Program-made: the position numbers and the translations under genes | Part shown: positions 52,404 to 64,000 of the stretch, piece by piece | Layout: every line of letters starts with the position of its first letter | How positions within the stretch are numbered: the first letter of the stretch is position 1 | Notes under the pieces: generated by a model | What the model was told of the DNA's origin: nothing | What the model saw: only the letters and a program-made list of their open reading frames with translations | Databases searched by the model: none | DNA from: Pseudothioclava nitratireducens | Lineage (GTDB): Bacteria > Pseudomonadota > Alphaproteobacteria > Rhodobacterales > Rhodobacteraceae | Assembly (NCBI RefSeq): GCF_029210495.1 | Contig: NZ_JARGDK010000008.1 | Location: forward strand, 1 to 64,000 | DNA: 64,000 nucleotides | Direction: 5' to 3'

Positions 52404-54724
52404 CCGGCGGGCAGCAACCGCGGTTTCTTGGAGCCGGAGAGGCGCGGCTTGTCCGGCTCTTCGACCTTGATGACGATCTCGTCGTTCTTGACCGAGACTT
52501 TCGCCACGCCACCCTTGGTGAGCTTGCCGAACAGCAACTCTTCGGCGAGCGGCTTCTTGATGTGTTCCTGGATCACGCGACCAAGGGGGCGCGCGCCCAT
52601 CTTGTCGTCGTAGCCCTTTTCGGCGAGCCAGTTCGACGCGGCGGGCGTCAGCTCGATATGGACGTTGCGGTCGATCAGCTGCGCTTCGAGTTGCAGGACG
52701 AACTTGTCCACGATTTGCAGGATCACCTCGCGCGGGAGCGGCGCGAAGCTGACCACCGCATCCAGACGGTTGCGGAATTCGGGCGTGAAGGTGCGCTCGA
52801 TCGCGGCGGTATCCTCGCCCTCGCGGCGCGCACGGCCAAAGCCGATGGCGGCCTTGGCCTGTTCGGCGGCGCCCGCGTTCGAGGTCATGATCAGGATCAC
52901 GTTGCGGAAATCCACCGTGCGCCCGTTATGATCGGTCAGCTTGCCGTGGTCCATCACCTGCAGGAGGATGTTGAACACGTCCGGGTGCGCCTTTTCGATC
53001 TCGTCGAGGAGCAGCACGCAATGCGGGTGCTGATCGACACCATCGGTGAGCATGCCGCCCTGATCGAAGCCGACATAGCCCGGAGGCGCGCCGATCAGGC
53101 GCGAGACCGCGTGTTTCTCCATGTATTCCGACATGTCGAAACGCAGCAGTTCCACGCCGAGCGTATCGGCGAGTTGCTTTGCCACCTCGGTCTTGCCGAC
53201 GCCGGTGGGGCCGGCGAAGAGATAGTTGCCGATGGGTTTTTCCGGCTCGCGCAGGCCCGCACGGGCGAGTTTGATCGCCGAGGACAGCGTTTCGATCGCC
53301 TTGTCCTGCCCGAAGACCACGCGCTTGAGCGTTTTCTCCAGATCGCGCAGCACCTCGGCATCGTCCTTGGAGACGTTCTTCGGCGGGATGCGGGCGATTT
53401 TCGCGACCACGGCCTCGATTTCCTTGGGGCCAAGCGTCTTGCGCCGCTTGCTCTCGGGCAGCAGGTGCTGCGCCGCGCCCGCCTCGTCGATCACGTCGAT
53501 CGCCTTGTCGGGCAGCTTACGGTCGTGGATGTAACGCGCCGACAGCTCCACCGCCGACTTGATCGCGTCATTGGTGTAGCGGATGTCGTGATGCTCTTCG
53601 AAATAGGGCTTGAGGCCCATGAGGATCTTGATCGAGTCGCCGACCGAGGGCTCGTTCACGTCGATCTTCTGGAACCGGCGGCTGAGCGCGCGGTCCTTTT
53701 CGAAGTGCTGGCGGAATTCCTTGTAGGTGGTCGAGCCCATGCAGCGCAGCTTGCCGCCGCCGAGCGCGGGTTTGAGCAGGTTGGAGGCATCCATCGCGCC
53801 GCCCGAAGTCGCGCCCGCGCCGATCACGGTGTGGATTTCGTCGATGAATAGGACGGCATCGGGGTGGTCCTCAAGCTCTTTGACCACGGCCTTGAGGCGT
53901 TCCTCGAAGTCGCCGCGATAACGGGTGCCCGCGAGCAGCGCGCCCATGTCGAGCGAGTAGATCGTCGATTTCGAGAGGATCTCGGGCGTCTCGCCCCGGG
54001 TGATCTTGAGCGCGAGCCCCTCGGCGATGGCGGTTTTGCCGACGCCCGGATCGCCCACAAGAAGCGGGTTGTTCTTGCGGCGACGGCAAAGCACCTGAAT
54101 GCAGCGCTCCACCTCGGCTTCGCGGCCGATCAGCGGGTCGATATCGCCTTTGTGCGACTTCTCGTTGAGGTTCACGCAATATTTCGAAAGCGCGGATTCC
54201 TTGGCCTCGCCGCCTGCGGCCTCTGCCTCGGCCTTGGGGTCGTCATCGGCGCCGAGCACCGGGCGCGCCTCTCCGAATTCGGGGTCTTTTGCGACGCCGT
54301 GGGCGATGAAATTCACCGCGTCGTAGCGGGTCATGTCCTGCTCTTGCAGGAAGAAGGCGGCGTTCGATTCGCGCTCGGCGAAGATCGCGACGAGGACATT
54401 CGCCCCCGTCACCTCATTGCGGCCCGAGCTTTGGACATGGATCGCCGCGCGCTGGATCACGCGCTGGAAGGCGGCGGTCGGCACCGCCTCCGATCCCTCG
54501 ACCTCGGTGATGAGGGTCGAGAGGTCGTCGTCGATGAATTCGGTCAGCGTCTGGCGCAATTCGTCGAGATCGACCGCGCAGGCGCGCATCACGCGGCTGG
54601 CGTCCGGCTCGTCGATGAGGGCCAAGAGCAGGTGTTCGAGCGTTGCGAGTTCATGGCGCCGCGCATTGGCAAGCGCCAGCGCACCGTGAATGGCTTGTTC
54701 GAGCGTGGTCGAAAACGAAGGCAT
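52400..54724 (-). CDS. clpA: ATP-dependent Clp protease ATP-binding subunit ClpA
   Basis: AAA+ unfoldase (774 residues) that feeds proteins to ClpP. It has the N-terminal ClpN repeat domain ([20 protein letters not shown]), the first AAA+ module with Walker [19 protein letters not shown] and Walker [14 protein letters not shown], and the second with [19 protein letters not shown] and [20 protein letters not shown]. An IGF/L-type ClpP-contact loop is expected at [11 protein letters not shown]. The absence of the ClpB middle domain distinguishes it from ClpB. AAAGGAG is 7 bases before the ATG at 54724. clpS is not adjacent. Confidence 0.95.
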   Translation of the reverse strand: MPSFSTTLEQAIHGALALANARRHELATLEHLLLALIDEPDASRVMRACAVDLDELRQTLTEFIDDDLSTLITEVEGSEAVPTAAFQRVIQRAAIHVQSSGRNEVTGANVLVAIFAERESNAAFFLQEQDMTRYDAVNFIAHGVAKDPEFGEARPVLGADDDPKAEAEAAGGEAKESALSKYCVNLNEKSHKGDIDPLIGREAEVERCIQVLCRRRKNNPLLVGDPGVGKTAIAEGLALKITRGETPEILSKSTIYSLDMGALLAGTRYRGDFEERLKAVVKELEDHPDAVLFIDEIHTVIGAGATSGGAMDASNLLKPALGGGKLRCMGSTTYKEFRQHFEKDRALSRRFQKIDVNEPSVGDSIKILMGLKPYFEEHHDIRYTNDAIKSAVELSARYIHDRKLPDKAIDVIDEAGAAQHLLPESKRRKTLGPKEIEAVVAKIARIPPKNVSKDDAEVLRDLEKTLKRVVFGQDKAIETLSSAIKLARAGLREPEKPIGNYLFAGPTGVGKTEVAKQLADTLGVELLRFDMSEYMEKHAVSRLIGAPPGYVGFDQGGMLTDGVDQHPHCVLLLDEIEKAHPDVFNILLQVMDHGKLTDHNGRTVDFRNVILIMTSNAGAAEQAKAAIGFGRARREGEDTAAIERTFTPEFRNRLDAVVSFAPLPREVILQIVDKFVLQLEAQLIDRNVHIELTPAASNWLAEKGYDDKMGARPLGRVIQEHIKKPLAEELLFGKLTKGGVAKVSVKNDEIVIKVEEPDKPRLSGSKKPRLLPAG

Positions 54725-54871
54725 CAGGTGCTCCTTTCCTAGACTACCGAGGTCTTGCGATGACTGACCCCGATCCTGACCGCATATAGTTAAACTTCGG
54801 TGGAAATCGCTTCGCTTCAAGCCCCCAATGCATGAATTTCGCGCTTGACACGCAAACTGCCCGAATTGTGA

Positions 54872-56083
54872 TCAGGGGTCTGGTGCCGTGGGGGGGGTGG
54901 AAGCGGTTTCCGAAGGCGGTTCGGAGGGCGGGGCGCTTTCGGGTTTGGGGGCGTGTTCGAGAAACAGCCGCACCAGATCGCGCCGTGAGGCCACGCCGAC
55001 GAGGCGTCCGGCCTCAATCACCGGGATGATGCGCGCGTCATGGGCGGAGAGACGTTCGATGAGGGTCCAGACCGGGGTGGCGCGGCTGACCGGGCGCACA
55101 TCGGGGTTCATCAGGGCACGGGCCTCGGCCTCGGGGGGGGCGGCGCGCAGGCGGAACGGGCGGCGCAGTTTTTCGAGGTCGCTGGCGAGGCGGGCCATCG
55201 CGCGGGTCTGATCGACGACGCCGAGGAAGCGGCCCTCGCTGTCGGTCACGGTCAGGTTCTTGACACCGGTCGCCTCCATCTTGCGGACGATTTCGCTCAG
55301 CGGCGCCTCGGGCGGGACCGAGATCGGGTTCGCGCTCATGATGTCGCCGACGGTGGTGTGCTGCATCAGCGCTTCGGCGCCGCGATGTTCGGCGGCCGCG
55401 ACGAGGCGGGCGAGATCGGCCGCGCCGAGGTTGGCGGAGGCTTGGAATTCAAGCAGCAGCTTGTCGAGATCGTCCTCGGTCAGCGGCGTGCGGTTGCCGG
55501 GCAGGCTCGCGCCCGGGGCCTGACCCGCAAGGAGCGGGCGCGAGGGGTAGGGGATGCCGAAGAGCCGGTTCCAGAGCATCGCAAAGACAATCAGAACGGC
55601 GGTCAGGGCCGCGACGGGCATCAGCGCGAAGCTGAAATCGAGGGGATTGTCGGCCTCGAATTCGAGCACGGCAAGCAGCGCGATCCCGGCGGCGGGCGGA
55701 TGCAGCGCGCGCAGCGCCATCATCGCCATGATCGCCCCCGCCACGGCAAGCCCATCCGCCCAGGGCGGCGGCACCACGCTCAGGACCGCGATCGGCACGA
55801 GGGCGGACACCATCATGCCGACCAGCGCGGACCAGGGCTGTGCGAGCGGCGAGTTGGGCAGCACGAACAGGAGCACCGCGGTCGAGGCGAAGCTGGAGAC
55901 GAGATAGATGCCGGCGGCCTCGGAATGGGGCAGGGTGGCGACGATCAGCGTGGTGATCAGGATGCCGATCCCCGCGCCCGAGGCCGCGCGCAGGATGTCG
56001 ATCCAGCGCCTGCGCCCCATCTGCGGACCGAAGCGCCCGATCTGGCGGCGCAGGGTCGGGGTCAGGAGGCGGGATAGGGGCAT
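54872..56083 (-). CDS. HPP-family membrane protein with tandem CBS domains
   Basis: 403-residue protein. The first ~180 residues form four membrane helices of the HPP family (GAGIGILITTLIVATLPHSE; SPLAQPWSALVGMMVSALVP; the signature LRALHPPAAGIALLAVL with His-Pro-Pro). The C-terminal ~190 residues form two CBS domains (VGDIMSANPISVPPEAPLSE; RPVSRATPVWTLIERLSAHD), which usually bind adenosyl ligands. HPP proteins have been linked to nitrite transport in plastids and cyanobacteria; here the role is unknown. The chosen start follows no strong ribosome site. It is downstream of gloB on the same strand (28-base gap). Confidence 0.84.
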   Translation of the reverse strand: MPLSRLLTPTLRRQIGRFGPQMGRRRWIDILRAASGAGIGILITTLIVATLPHSEAAGIYLVSSFASTAVLLFVLPNSPLAQPWSALVGMMVSALVPIAVLSVVPPPWADGLAVAGAIMAMMALRALHPPAAGIALLAVLEFEADNPLDFSFALMPVAALTAVLIVFAMLWNRLFGIPYPSRPLLAGQAPGASLPGNRTPLTEDDLDKLLLEFQASANLGAADLARLVAAAEHRGAEALMQHTTVGDIMSANPISVPPEAPLSEIVRKMEATGVKNLTVTDSEGRFLGVVDQTRAMARLASDLEKLRRPFRLRAAPPEAEARALMNPDVRPVSRATPVWTLIERLSAHDARIIPVIEAGRLVGVASRRDLVRLFLEHAPKPESAPPSEPPSETASTPPTAPDP

Positions 56084-56111
56084 TGGCACGGATAACTCTG
56101 GCTGGGCGCGT

Positions 56112-56882
56112 TCAGAAACGGTCCTTGCGGGCGCGGGCCTCGGTGAAGGTGTCGAGGGGCGTGGCGGCGGGTGGCAGGCCGAGGGCCGCGCGGAGCGCCT
56201 TGTCGGTGCCGCGCAGGAAGGGGTTGGTCGCGGCTTCGAGCGAGAGCGGCGCGGGCACGGTCGGGCGGCCCTGGGCACGCAGCGCGCGGACCTCTTCCAT
56301 GCGGGCGAGAAGCGCGGGGTTCTCGGGTTCGAGGCTTAGTGCGAAGCGGCCGTTGGCCTCGGTATATTCGTGGCCCGAGCAGATCAGCGTGTCGCCCGGA
56401 AGCTGTGCGAGCCGCGAGAGACTGTCGAACATCTGGGCGGGGCTGCCCTCGAACAGGCGCCCGCAGCCCCAGCTCATCAGGCTGTCGCCCGAGAACAGAA
56501 GCCCCGAGTCGGGGAAGTAATAGGCGATATGGCCGACCGTGTGGCCCGGCACGTCGATCACCTCGACTTCTTCGAGGCCGAGAAGCAGGGTCTCGCCGCC
56601 ATGGACCTCCTGGTCGAGGGGGGGCAGGCGGTGGGCATCGGCGCGCGCGCCAATCACCTTGGCCCCGGTCGCGGCGGCCAGCGCCTTTACCCCGTCGATA
56701 TGGTCGTTGTGATGGTGGGTGATGAGGATATTGTGCAGTTTCCACCCCCGCTCGCCAAGTGCGCTCAGCACGGGCGCGGCCTCGGGCACGTCCACGATGC
56801 TGGTCGTGTTGGTGGCGGCGTCATGCACGACATAGGCATAATTGTCGGCAAGGCAGGGGATGATAAGCAGTTCAACGGCCAT
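56112..56882 (-). CDS. gloB: Hydroxyacylglutathione hydrolase (glyoxalase II)
   Basis: 256-residue metallo-beta-lactamase-fold enzyme that hydrolyses S-lactoylglutathione to lactate and glutathione. The metal-binding motif is ITHHHNDHIDG (HxHxDH), with further ligands in VPGHTVGHIAYYFP and FSGDSLMSWGCGRLFEG, and HEYTEANGRFAL late in the sequence. The length is standard for GloB. It is divergent from a methyltransferase gene, an arrangement common in Rhodobacterales, and acts in the same pathway as gloA at 30423. Confidence 0.95.
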   Translation of the reverse strand: MAVELLIIPCLADNYAYVVHDAATNTTSIVDVPEAAPVLSALGERGWKLHNILITHHHNDHIDGVKALAAATGAKVIGARADAHRLPPLDQEVHGGETLLLGLEEVEVIDVPGHTVGHIAYYFPDSGLLFSGDSLMSWGCGRLFEGSPAQMFDSLSRLAQLPGDTLICSGHEYTEANGRFALSLEPENPALLARMEEVRALRAQGRPTVPAPLSLEAATNPFLRGTDKALRAALGLPPAATPLDTFTEARARKDRF

Positions 56883-56942
56883 GGCGTTTTTCGTCTCGGT
56901 TTGTATTCTGACACAGCTTCGCCCAAGGAGACGTGACGCGCA

Positions 56943-57701
56943 ATGCATCTTGATGTGCTCGACCTGCGCAATTTTTATTATCGCACCCAGCTTGGGCGCG
57001 CGGCACAGCGCGCGATCCGCGACCGGGTGACCGAGCTGTGGCCCGCAACGCCCTCGGAGATGGCCGGGCAGACGGTGGCGGGGTTCGGTTTCGCGGTGCC
57101 GCTGTTGCGGCCCTATCTGGAGCCCGCGCGGCGCGTGATCGGGCTGATGCCGGCGCAGCAGGGCGTGATGCCCTGGCCCGCGGGGATGCCGAATGTCTCG
57201 GTGCTCTGCGAGGAGGCGCGCTGGCCGCTGGAGACCGGGCTGGTGGACCGGCTGGTGGTGATGCACGGGCTGGAGACCTCGGATCACTCGGAGGCGCTGA
57301 TGGCCGAATGCTGGCGGGTGCTGGGCCCGGGGGGCAAGGCGCTGTTCATCGTGCCGAACCGCGCCGGGCTCTGGGCCCCGCGGGAGACCACGCCGTTCGG
57401 GTTCGGGCGGCCCTACACGATGGCGCAGCTCGACCAGATGGCGCGGCGGGCGGGGTTCGTGCCCGAGCGCCATGCGGCGGCGCTTTATATTCCGCCGAGC
57501 CATCGGCGCTTCTGGCTGCGCTCCGCCCCGCTCTGGGAGCGGATGGGGCAGCGCGTTTCGGGGCTGCTCGCGGCGGGGGTGATCTTGCTGGAAGTGTCGA
57601 AGCAGGTCCATGCGCCGCGCCGCCCCGGACTGGGCGAACGGGTGCGCCGACCGCTTTCGATCCTCGAGGGGGTGCCCAAACCCGTGGCCGGTCCGATCTG
57701 A
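56943..57701 (+). CDS. SAM-dependent methyltransferase
   Basis: 252-residue class I methyltransferase-like protein. It begins [20 protein letters not shown]. It has a degenerate motif I ([18 protein letters not shown]), and later [20 protein letters not shown] and [20 protein letters not shown], which resemble the Methyltransf_11 core. The C-terminal ~90 residues contain a hydrophobic helix ([20 protein letters not shown]). The acceptor is unknown. Position next to divergent gloB is conserved in related genomes as far as I know. Confidence 0.82.
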   Translation: MHLDVLDLRNFYYRTQLGRAAQRAIRDRVTELWPATPSEMAGQTVAGFGFAVPLLRPYLEPARRVIGLMPAQQGVMPWPAGMPNVSVLCEEARWPLETGLVDRLVVMHGLETSDHSEALMAECWRVLGPGGKALFIVPNRAGLWAPRETTPFGFGRPYTMAQLDQMARRAGFVPERHAAALYIPPSHRRFWLRSAPLWERMGQRVSGLLAAGVILLEVSKQVHAPRRPGLGERVRRPLSILEGVPKPVAGPI

Positions 57702-58035
57702 CCTCCGATCCGTGGCCCGACAGGGTGGAGATGAATCACTTCGTTGCGCCGGGTGCCTCGGGAATGAGCGATTCTGTCGCCTGACCCGCGCGTCAACCTG
57801 CTGATTTCAACGTTAGCGCCCTAACTTCGATGGACTTTTCCGCCCTGCGGCATTGGTCAGCGCAAAATGCGCTTTTTCGTTCACATTCCGTTGTGCAAGA
57901 CGGTTGCGAGGGGGGGATTGCTCTGCTACACGCAGGCCCGATATTGCGATGTGGAGGAGAGGTCCTTCGCGTCGGGGGAGACCTCTGGCCGCGACATCCC
58001 CGTCTTGGCAGAGGCACAGCATCGGAAGGGTGGAC
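57702..58035. other. 334-base intergenic region upstream of the ATP synthase operon
   Basis: No gene is seen. It holds a perfect 6-base-pair hairpin with T-run at 57859-57877, several A/T-rich patches and TTGCGA (57904-57909) with TACACG 17 bases later, a weak promoter candidate for the atp operon. A GGAAGGG site leads to the GTG start of atpH at 58036. Confidence 0.5.
57859..57877 (+). terminator. Possible terminator or leader hairpin
   Basis: AGCGCA-AAA-TGCGCT stem-loop followed by TTTT, 158 bases after the methyltransferase stop and before atpH. It is short but clean, and could terminate upstream transcription. Confidence 0.4.
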
Positions 58036-58596
58036 GTGTCCGAACCAGCTTCGATTTCCGCAGCCGTAGCCGGTCGCTATGCGACGGCAATTTTCGAACT
58101 TGCACGCGATGCCAAAGGTCTTGGCCCGCTCGAGAAAGACGTTGAGGCGCTGGGCGCCGCGCTGGACGGCTCGGCCGATCTGCGCGACCTGATCGCCTCG
58201 CCGCTCTACTCGCGCGAAGCTCAGGCCGATGCCGTTGCAGCCATCGCGAAGAAGATGGGTCTTTCCGGCCCGCTCGCGAACGGGCTTCAACTGATGGCGC
58301 AAAAGCGTCGTCTGTTCGCGCTGCCGCAACTGCTGAACGCGCTGGCCGAGGCCATCGCCGAAGAGAAGGGCGAAGTGACCGCAGAGGTGACTTCGGCCGC
58401 TGAACTTTCGAAGGCACAGGCCGACAAACTGGCGGCCACGCTCAAGAAACAGACGGGCAAGACCGTCAAACTCAACGTTGCAGTCGATGAGACCCTCATC
58501 GGCGGCATGATCGTCAAGCTGGGCTCGAAGATGATCGACACCTCGGTCGCTTCGAAACTCGCTTCCCTCAAGAACGCCATGAAAGAGGTCGGATAA
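58036..58596 (+). CDS. atpH: ATP synthase F1 delta subunit
   Basis: 186-residue stalk protein joining F1 to the peripheral stalk. The family shows [20 protein letters not shown] near the N-terminus and [20 protein letters not shown] plus [15 protein letters not shown] at the C-terminus. It starts with GTG at 58036, after GGAAGGG. It is the first gene of the atpHAGDC operon; F0 genes are not included, as is usual for alphaproteobacteria. Its stop overlaps the atpA start (TAATG). Confidence 0.95.
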   Translation: MSEPASISAAVAGRYATAIFELARDAKGLGPLEKDVEALGAALDGSADLRDLIASPLYSREAQADAVAAIAKKMGLSGPLANGLQLMAQKRRLFALPQLLNALAEAIAEEKGEVTAEVTSAAELSKAQADKLAATLKKQTGKTVKLNVAVDETLIGGMIVKLGSKMIDTSVASKLASLKNAMKEVG

Positions 58597-60125
58597 TGGG
58601 CATCCAAGCAGCTGAGATCTCTGCTATCCTCAAGGAGCAGATCAAGAACTTCGGGCAGGACGCCCAAGTCGCCGAAGTGGGCCGCGTGCTCTCCGTCGGT
58701 GACGGTATCGCGCGTGTGCACGGGCTCGACAACATCCAAGCGGGTGAGATGGTCGAATTCCCGGGCGGCATCCGCGGGATGGCGCTGAACCTCGAGATCG
58801 ACAACGTCGGTGTCGTTATCTTCGGCTCGGACCGTGACATTAAAGAAGGTGACACCGTCAAGCGCACCAAGGCCATCGTGGACGTTCCGGTGGGCGAAGG
58901 CCTGCTCGGCCGCGTCGTGGACGGCCTCGGCAACCCGATCGACGGCAAAGGCCCGATCAAGGCCGAGAAGCGTTCGGTCGCAGACGTCAAAGCTCCGGGC
59001 ATCATCCCGCGGAAATCGGTTCACGAACCGATGGCAACCGGCCTCAAGTCGGTTGACGCCATGATCCCCGTTGGCCGCGGCCAGCGCGAGCTCATCATCG
59101 GCGACCGTCAGACCGGCAAGACCGCGATCGCGCTCGACACCATTCTGAACCAGAAGTCGTATAACGACGCGGACCCGGCGAACAAGCTGCACTGCTTCTA
59201 CGTCGCAGTTGGCCAGAAGCGCTCGACCGTTGCGCAGCTGGTGAAGAAGCTCGAAGAAACCGGCGCGATGGAATACACCACCGTTATCGCCGCGACCGCT
59301 TCGGACCCCGCGCCGATGCAGTTCCTCGCGCCCTATTCGGCAACCGCAATGGCCGAATACTTCCGCGACTCGGGCCGCCACGCTCTCATCATCTATGATG
59401 ACCTGTCGAAACAGGCTGTGGCTTACCGTCAGATGTCGCTGCTGCTGCGCCGCCCGCCGGGCCGCGAAGCTTACCCGGGCGACGTTTTCTACCTGCACTC
59501 CCGCCTGCTGGAGCGTTCGGCGAAGCTGAACGAGGACTTCGGCGCCGGCTCGCTGACCGCTCTGCCGGTCATCGAAACCCAAGGCGGCGACGTGTCGGCC
59601 TTCATTCCGACCAACGTGATCTCGATCACCGACGGTCAGATCTTCCTCGAAACCGAACTGTTCTACCAAGGTATCCGTCCGGCCGTTAACACCGGTCTGT
59701 CGGTGTCGCGCGTGGGTTCGTCGGCTCAAACCAACTCGATGAAGTCGGTTGCAGGCCCGGTGAAACTCGAACTCGCACAGTACCGCGAGATGGCCGCCTT
59801 CGCACAGTTTGGTTCGGACCTCGACGCCGCAACCCAGAAACTGCTGAACCGCGGTGCGCGTCTGACCGAGCTGATGAAGCAGCCGCAATACTCGCCGCTG
59901 ACCAACGCCGAAATCGTTGCCGTGATCTTCGCGGGCACCAACGGTTACCTGGACAACGTCCCGGTGAAGGAAGTGGGTCGTTGGGAAGCCGGTCTGCTGG
60001 CGCATCTGCGTTCGAACCGCAAGGACATCCTCGACTGGCTCACCAACGAGGACCCGAAGATCAAGGGCGACGCTGCCGACAAGCTCAAGGCTGCGATCGA
60101 AGAATTCGCCAAGACCTTCGCGTAA
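58596..60125 (+). CDS. atpA: ATP synthase F1 alpha subunit
   Basis: 509-residue non-catalytic nucleotide-binding subunit of F1. It has the N-terminal [18 protein letters not shown], the P-loop [19 protein letters not shown], and the ALPHA/BETA signature near [18 protein letters not shown]. The gene starts with ATG overlapping the atpH stop and is followed 20 bases later by atpG. Confidence 0.98.
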   Translation: MGIQAAEISAILKEQIKNFGQDAQVAEVGRVLSVGDGIARVHGLDNIQAGEMVEFPGGIRGMALNLEIDNVGVVIFGSDRDIKEGDTVKRTKAIVDVPVGEGLLGRVVDGLGNPIDGKGPIKAEKRSVADVKAPGIIPRKSVHEPMATGLKSVDAMIPVGRGQRELIIGDRQTGKTAIALDTILNQKSYNDADPANKLHCFYVAVGQKRSTVAQLVKKLEETGAMEYTTVIAATASDPAPMQFLAPYSATAMAEYFRDSGRHALIIYDDLSKQAVAYRQMSLLLRRPPGREAYPGDVFYLHSRLLERSAKLNEDFGAGSLTALPVIETQGGDVSAFIPTNVISITDGQIFLETELFYQGIRPAVNTGLSVSRVGSSAQTNSMKSVAGPVKLELAQYREMAAFAQFGSDLDAATQKLLNRGARLTELMKQPQYSPLTNAEIVAVIFAGTNGYLDNVPVKEVGRWEAGLLAHLRSNRKDILDWLTNEDPKIKGDAADKLKAAIEEFAKTFA

Positions 60126-60145
60126 GCGCCTGAAAGGACAGGGAA

Positions 60146-62459
<2,314 letters not shown>

Positions 62460-62471
62460 GGAGGCTGACCA

Positions 62472-62870
62472 ATGGCCGATACGATGCAATTCGATCTCGT
62501 CTCGCCTGAACGGAAGCTCGCTTCCGCACAGGTGACCGAGGTCCGGGTTCCGGGCGCCGATGGCGACCTGACCGTGATGGCGGGCCACGCGCCCCTCATC
62601 GCAACGCTGCGGCCGGGCATCCTTGTTGTCGTCGGGCCGAATGGCACCGAGGACTACGCCGTGACCGGTGGTTTCGTTCAGGTCGATGCTTCGGGCGTCA
62701 CCGTGCTCGCAGAGCGCGGCCTGCCCAAGGCAGAGCTGACCGCGGCGATCCATGCGGAGATGATGGCAGAGGCCAAGAAGACCGTCGAAGAAGCCCATCC
62801 GTCGGTGGCGGATGCGGCGACCAAGATGCTCGCCGATATGGAAGCCCTTGGCACCCATATGAGCCTCTGA
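62472..62870 (+). CDS. atpC: ATP synthase F1 epsilon subunit
   Basis: 132-residue F1 inhibitor/coupling subunit. The N-terminal beta-sandwich has [20 protein letters not shown] and [20 protein letters not shown]. The C-terminal helices are shorter than in E. coli epsilon, as usual in this group. It ends the atpHAGDC operon and is followed by a strong terminator. Confidence 0.96.
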   Translation: MADTMQFDLVSPERKLASAQVTEVRVPGADGDLTVMAGHAPLIATLRPGILVVVGPNGTEDYAVTGGFVQVDASGVTVLAERGLPKAELTAAIHAEMMAEAKKTVEEAHPSVADAATKMLADMEALGTHMSL

Positions 62871-62887
62871 GCCCAGCCAGAAACAGG

Positions 62888-62919
62888 AAAAGCCCCGGCC
62901 ATCGCGCCGGGGCTTTTTC
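62888..62919 (+). terminator. Intrinsic terminator of the atp operon
   Basis: AAAAGCCCCGG (62888-62898) pairs with CCGGGGCTTTT (62907-62917), followed by T residues, 18 bases after the atpC stop. Confidence 0.92.
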
Positions 62920-62968
62920 TTTTCAACCGGGGCGCGTAAATCTGTATCAGGCAAGACGGGAAATGCGC

Positions 62969-63319
62969 ATGCTGAAGATGAACGGCAACAGGGTTGGGGT
63001 CATGCGGGGGTCGCTGGTCCTGTTCTCGGATTATCAGGACGGGGGCGTGATGTGGACCGGAGAGGGGCCGCGCGAGCTGCGCAAGCTCGTGGAGTTTTCC
63101 GAGCCGTTTCAGGTGCCGCCCGTGGTGCAGGTCTCTCTCTCGATGTGGGACATCGACCAGAAGCACAATCCGCGCATGGATATCTCTGCCGATATGGTCA
63201 CCGAAGAAGGCTTCGTGATCGTGTTCCGCACATGGGGCGACACGCGCGTCGCGCGGGTGCGGGCGGACTGGCTGGCCATCGGTCCGATCGGCCATGAGGA
63301 CGATTGGGACGTGTATTGA
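62969..63319 (+). CDS. H-type lectin domain protein
   Basis: 116-residue small protein. The sequence VRGSLVLFSDYQDGGVMWTG-like opening (from MRGSLVLFSDYQDGG), then VEFSEPFQVPPVVQVSLSMW, and FVIVFRTWGDTRVARVRADW, fits the H-type lectin (gp9/10) six-stranded beta fold. It has no signal peptide. Such small proteins are frequent in Rhodobacterales; any sugar target is unknown. Starts at 62963, 62969 and 62978 are all possible; I chose 62969 on spacing from GGGA. Confidence 0.8.
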   Translation: MLKMNGNRVGVMRGSLVLFSDYQDGGVMWTGEGPRELRKLVEFSEPFQVPPVVQVSLSMWDIDQKHNPRMDISADMVTEEGFVIVFRTWGDTRVARVRADWLAIGPIGHEDDWDVY

Positions 63320-63355
63320 GGGAGGCACGCGGCGGGGTTCCCGCCGCGCCGTCAC

Positions 63356-64000
63356 TCAGCCTGCGAGATAGCGCGCGATTGCCGCCTCAGAGCCGTCTTT
63401 CCAGACCGCATTCAGCGCGTCGGTGAAGACCGCGACCAGTTCGGCATTGTCGCCCAGATCGCCGTAGATCTCCTTCATTTCGAGCCAAGCGGCGGGCCGG
63501 GCTTTCGCCAGAGCCGCCTGAGCGGTCAGCCGATCCCAGTTCGGGTCGTTCGGCTCGGTCTTGTGGCCGCTCTCGGTGGTGCCAAAGCAATAGCGGCACC
63601 AGAGCGCAGAGAGCAGGATCAGCCCGTCATAGCTGGCCCCTTGCGCGATCCGGTCACGGATCGAGGGGATGATGAACTTCGGCTGTCGGTTCGAGCCATC
63701 GAGGCAGAGGCGGCGCACGGTGTCGGCGACCTCGGGGTTCGAGAAGCGCTCGATGATCAGCTGTTTGTAATCCGTGAGGTCCTGGCCGGGGACGGGGGGC
63801 ACGATCGGCAGGACCTCGTCGGTCAGGATCTTGTCGAGGAAGGCGCGGATCAGCGGATCGGCCATCGCCTCATGGACGAAGTGGATGTCGCGCAGCCCGC
63901 CCGGATAGGCGATGATCGCGTGGCCGCCGTTGAGGATGCGGATCTTCATCGTCTCGAACTTGTCGACATGGGGGGTGAAGGTCACGCCGACCTTTTCGAG
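63356..64000 (-). CDS. mtlK: Mannitol 2-dehydrogenase family protein, C-terminal part (partial)
   Basis: Truncated by the window edge: the visible 215 residues are the C-terminal domain and the N-terminal Rossmann domain lies beyond position 64000. The active-site Lys-x4-Asn-x2-His motif of polyol/mannonate dehydrogenases is in FETMKIRILNGGHAIIAYPG. Further family blocks are FLDKILTDEVLPIVPPVPGQ, YKQLIIERFSNPEVADTVRR and PKFIIPSIRDRIAQG. The enzyme oxidises mannitol, sorbitol or a similar polyol to the ketose; mtlK is the Rhodobacter name. Fructuronate reductase (uxuB) is the close alternative, since the substrate-determining region is partly missing. Confidence 0.85.
   Translation of the reverse strand, partial: LEKVGVTFTPHVDKFETMKIRILNGGHAIIAYPGGLRDIHFVHEAMADPLIRAFLDKILTDEVLPIVPPVPGQDLTDYKQLIIERFSNPEVADTVRRLCLDGSNRQPKFIIPSIRDRIAQGASYDGLILLSALWCRYCFGTTESGHKTEPNDPNWDRLTAQAALAKARPAAWLEMKEIYGDLGDNAELVAVFTDALNAVWKDGSEAAIARYLAG

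Noticed and set aside
52400-54724. ClpB disaggregase
   Set aside because: No coiled-coil middle domain between the AAA+ modules and the length is that of ClpA.

Overview
The window is a GC-rich chromosomal stretch from an alphaproteobacterium, most likely order Rhodobacterales (family Rhodobacteraceae/Paracoccaceae). The grounds are the nasT-nasS order, the irr/fabA-fabB-fabI arrangement, the LdtR-type MarR regulator, ThyX instead of ThyA, a five-gene F1-only ATP synthase operon starting at atpH, DUF2125/DUF2237/Hint/H-type-lectin proteins, and dispersed GGGGGCGCTGCCCCC-type intergenic repeats. The genus cannot be fixed from this sequence alone. I found no rRNA, tRNA, CRISPR array, transposase or integrase. 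Nearly all the DNA is densely packed housekeeping genes.

Layout. 1-6.2 kb: the nitrate-sensing pair nasT-nasS, a secreted Sel1-repeat protein, parE and a glutathione transferase. 6.4-13.9 kb: polyphosphate kinase 2, a methyltransferase, a cytochrome c'/cytochrome b561 pair, a MATE exporter, aspartate aminotransferase, an XRE regulator fused translationally to sdhE, and an LdtR-like regulator. 13.9-19.4 kb: a serine hydrolase, DUF2237, epmA divergent from efp, an ArsP-type permease with a small thioredoxin, and a sugar-dehydrogenase-like SDR. 19.4-24.9 kb: irr, fabA-fabB-fabI, a haloacid dehalogenase, a membrane protein of unknown function and an alpha/beta hydrolase. 25.4-27.7 kb: a low-GC two-gene DUF5343/TIGR02391(HEPN) module wedged next to thyX. 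27.9-30.4 kb: a surface-type lipoprotein followed by a Slam-like outer-membrane protein (type XI secretion). 30.4-38.1 kb: gloA, pth, rplY, a low-GC NERD-domain gene, lldD, a ZIP transporter, trpA, a VOC protein and ychF. 38.2-43.5 kb: another low-GC orphan gene, a cupin, modABC behind a Mo-box-like palindrome, and a Hint-domain protein. 43.6-48.8 kb: rpsD with a structured leader, hisC-tyrC-extensin-like, DUF2125 and ChaC. 48.8-56.9 kb: an ExbB/MotA-like plus OmpA/MotB-like motor pair, an M23 peptidase, clpA, an HPP-CBS protein and gloB. 56.9-64 kb: a methyltransferase, atpHAGDC, an H-type lectin protein, and the C-terminal part of a mannitol dehydrogenase running off the window end.

How the genes fit together. 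Clear functional units are NasST (nitrate-dependent antitermination), EpmA-EF-P (translation-factor modification), FabA-FabB-FabI (unsaturated fatty acid synthesis) beside the iron regulator Irr, ModABC (molybdate import), F1 ATP synthase, ClpA with a translationally coupled M23 peptidase, and two glyoxalase enzymes (GloA and GloB) in separate places. The most unusual content is (i) the HEPN/DUF5343 gene pair, a candidate toxin or phage-defence module; (ii) the Slam/lipoprotein pair; (iii) a Zorya-like but stand-alone proton-motor gene pair; (iv) three independent low-GC insertions between conserved genes; (v) a composite palindromic repeat family; and (vi) a tetraloop-rich rpsD leader.
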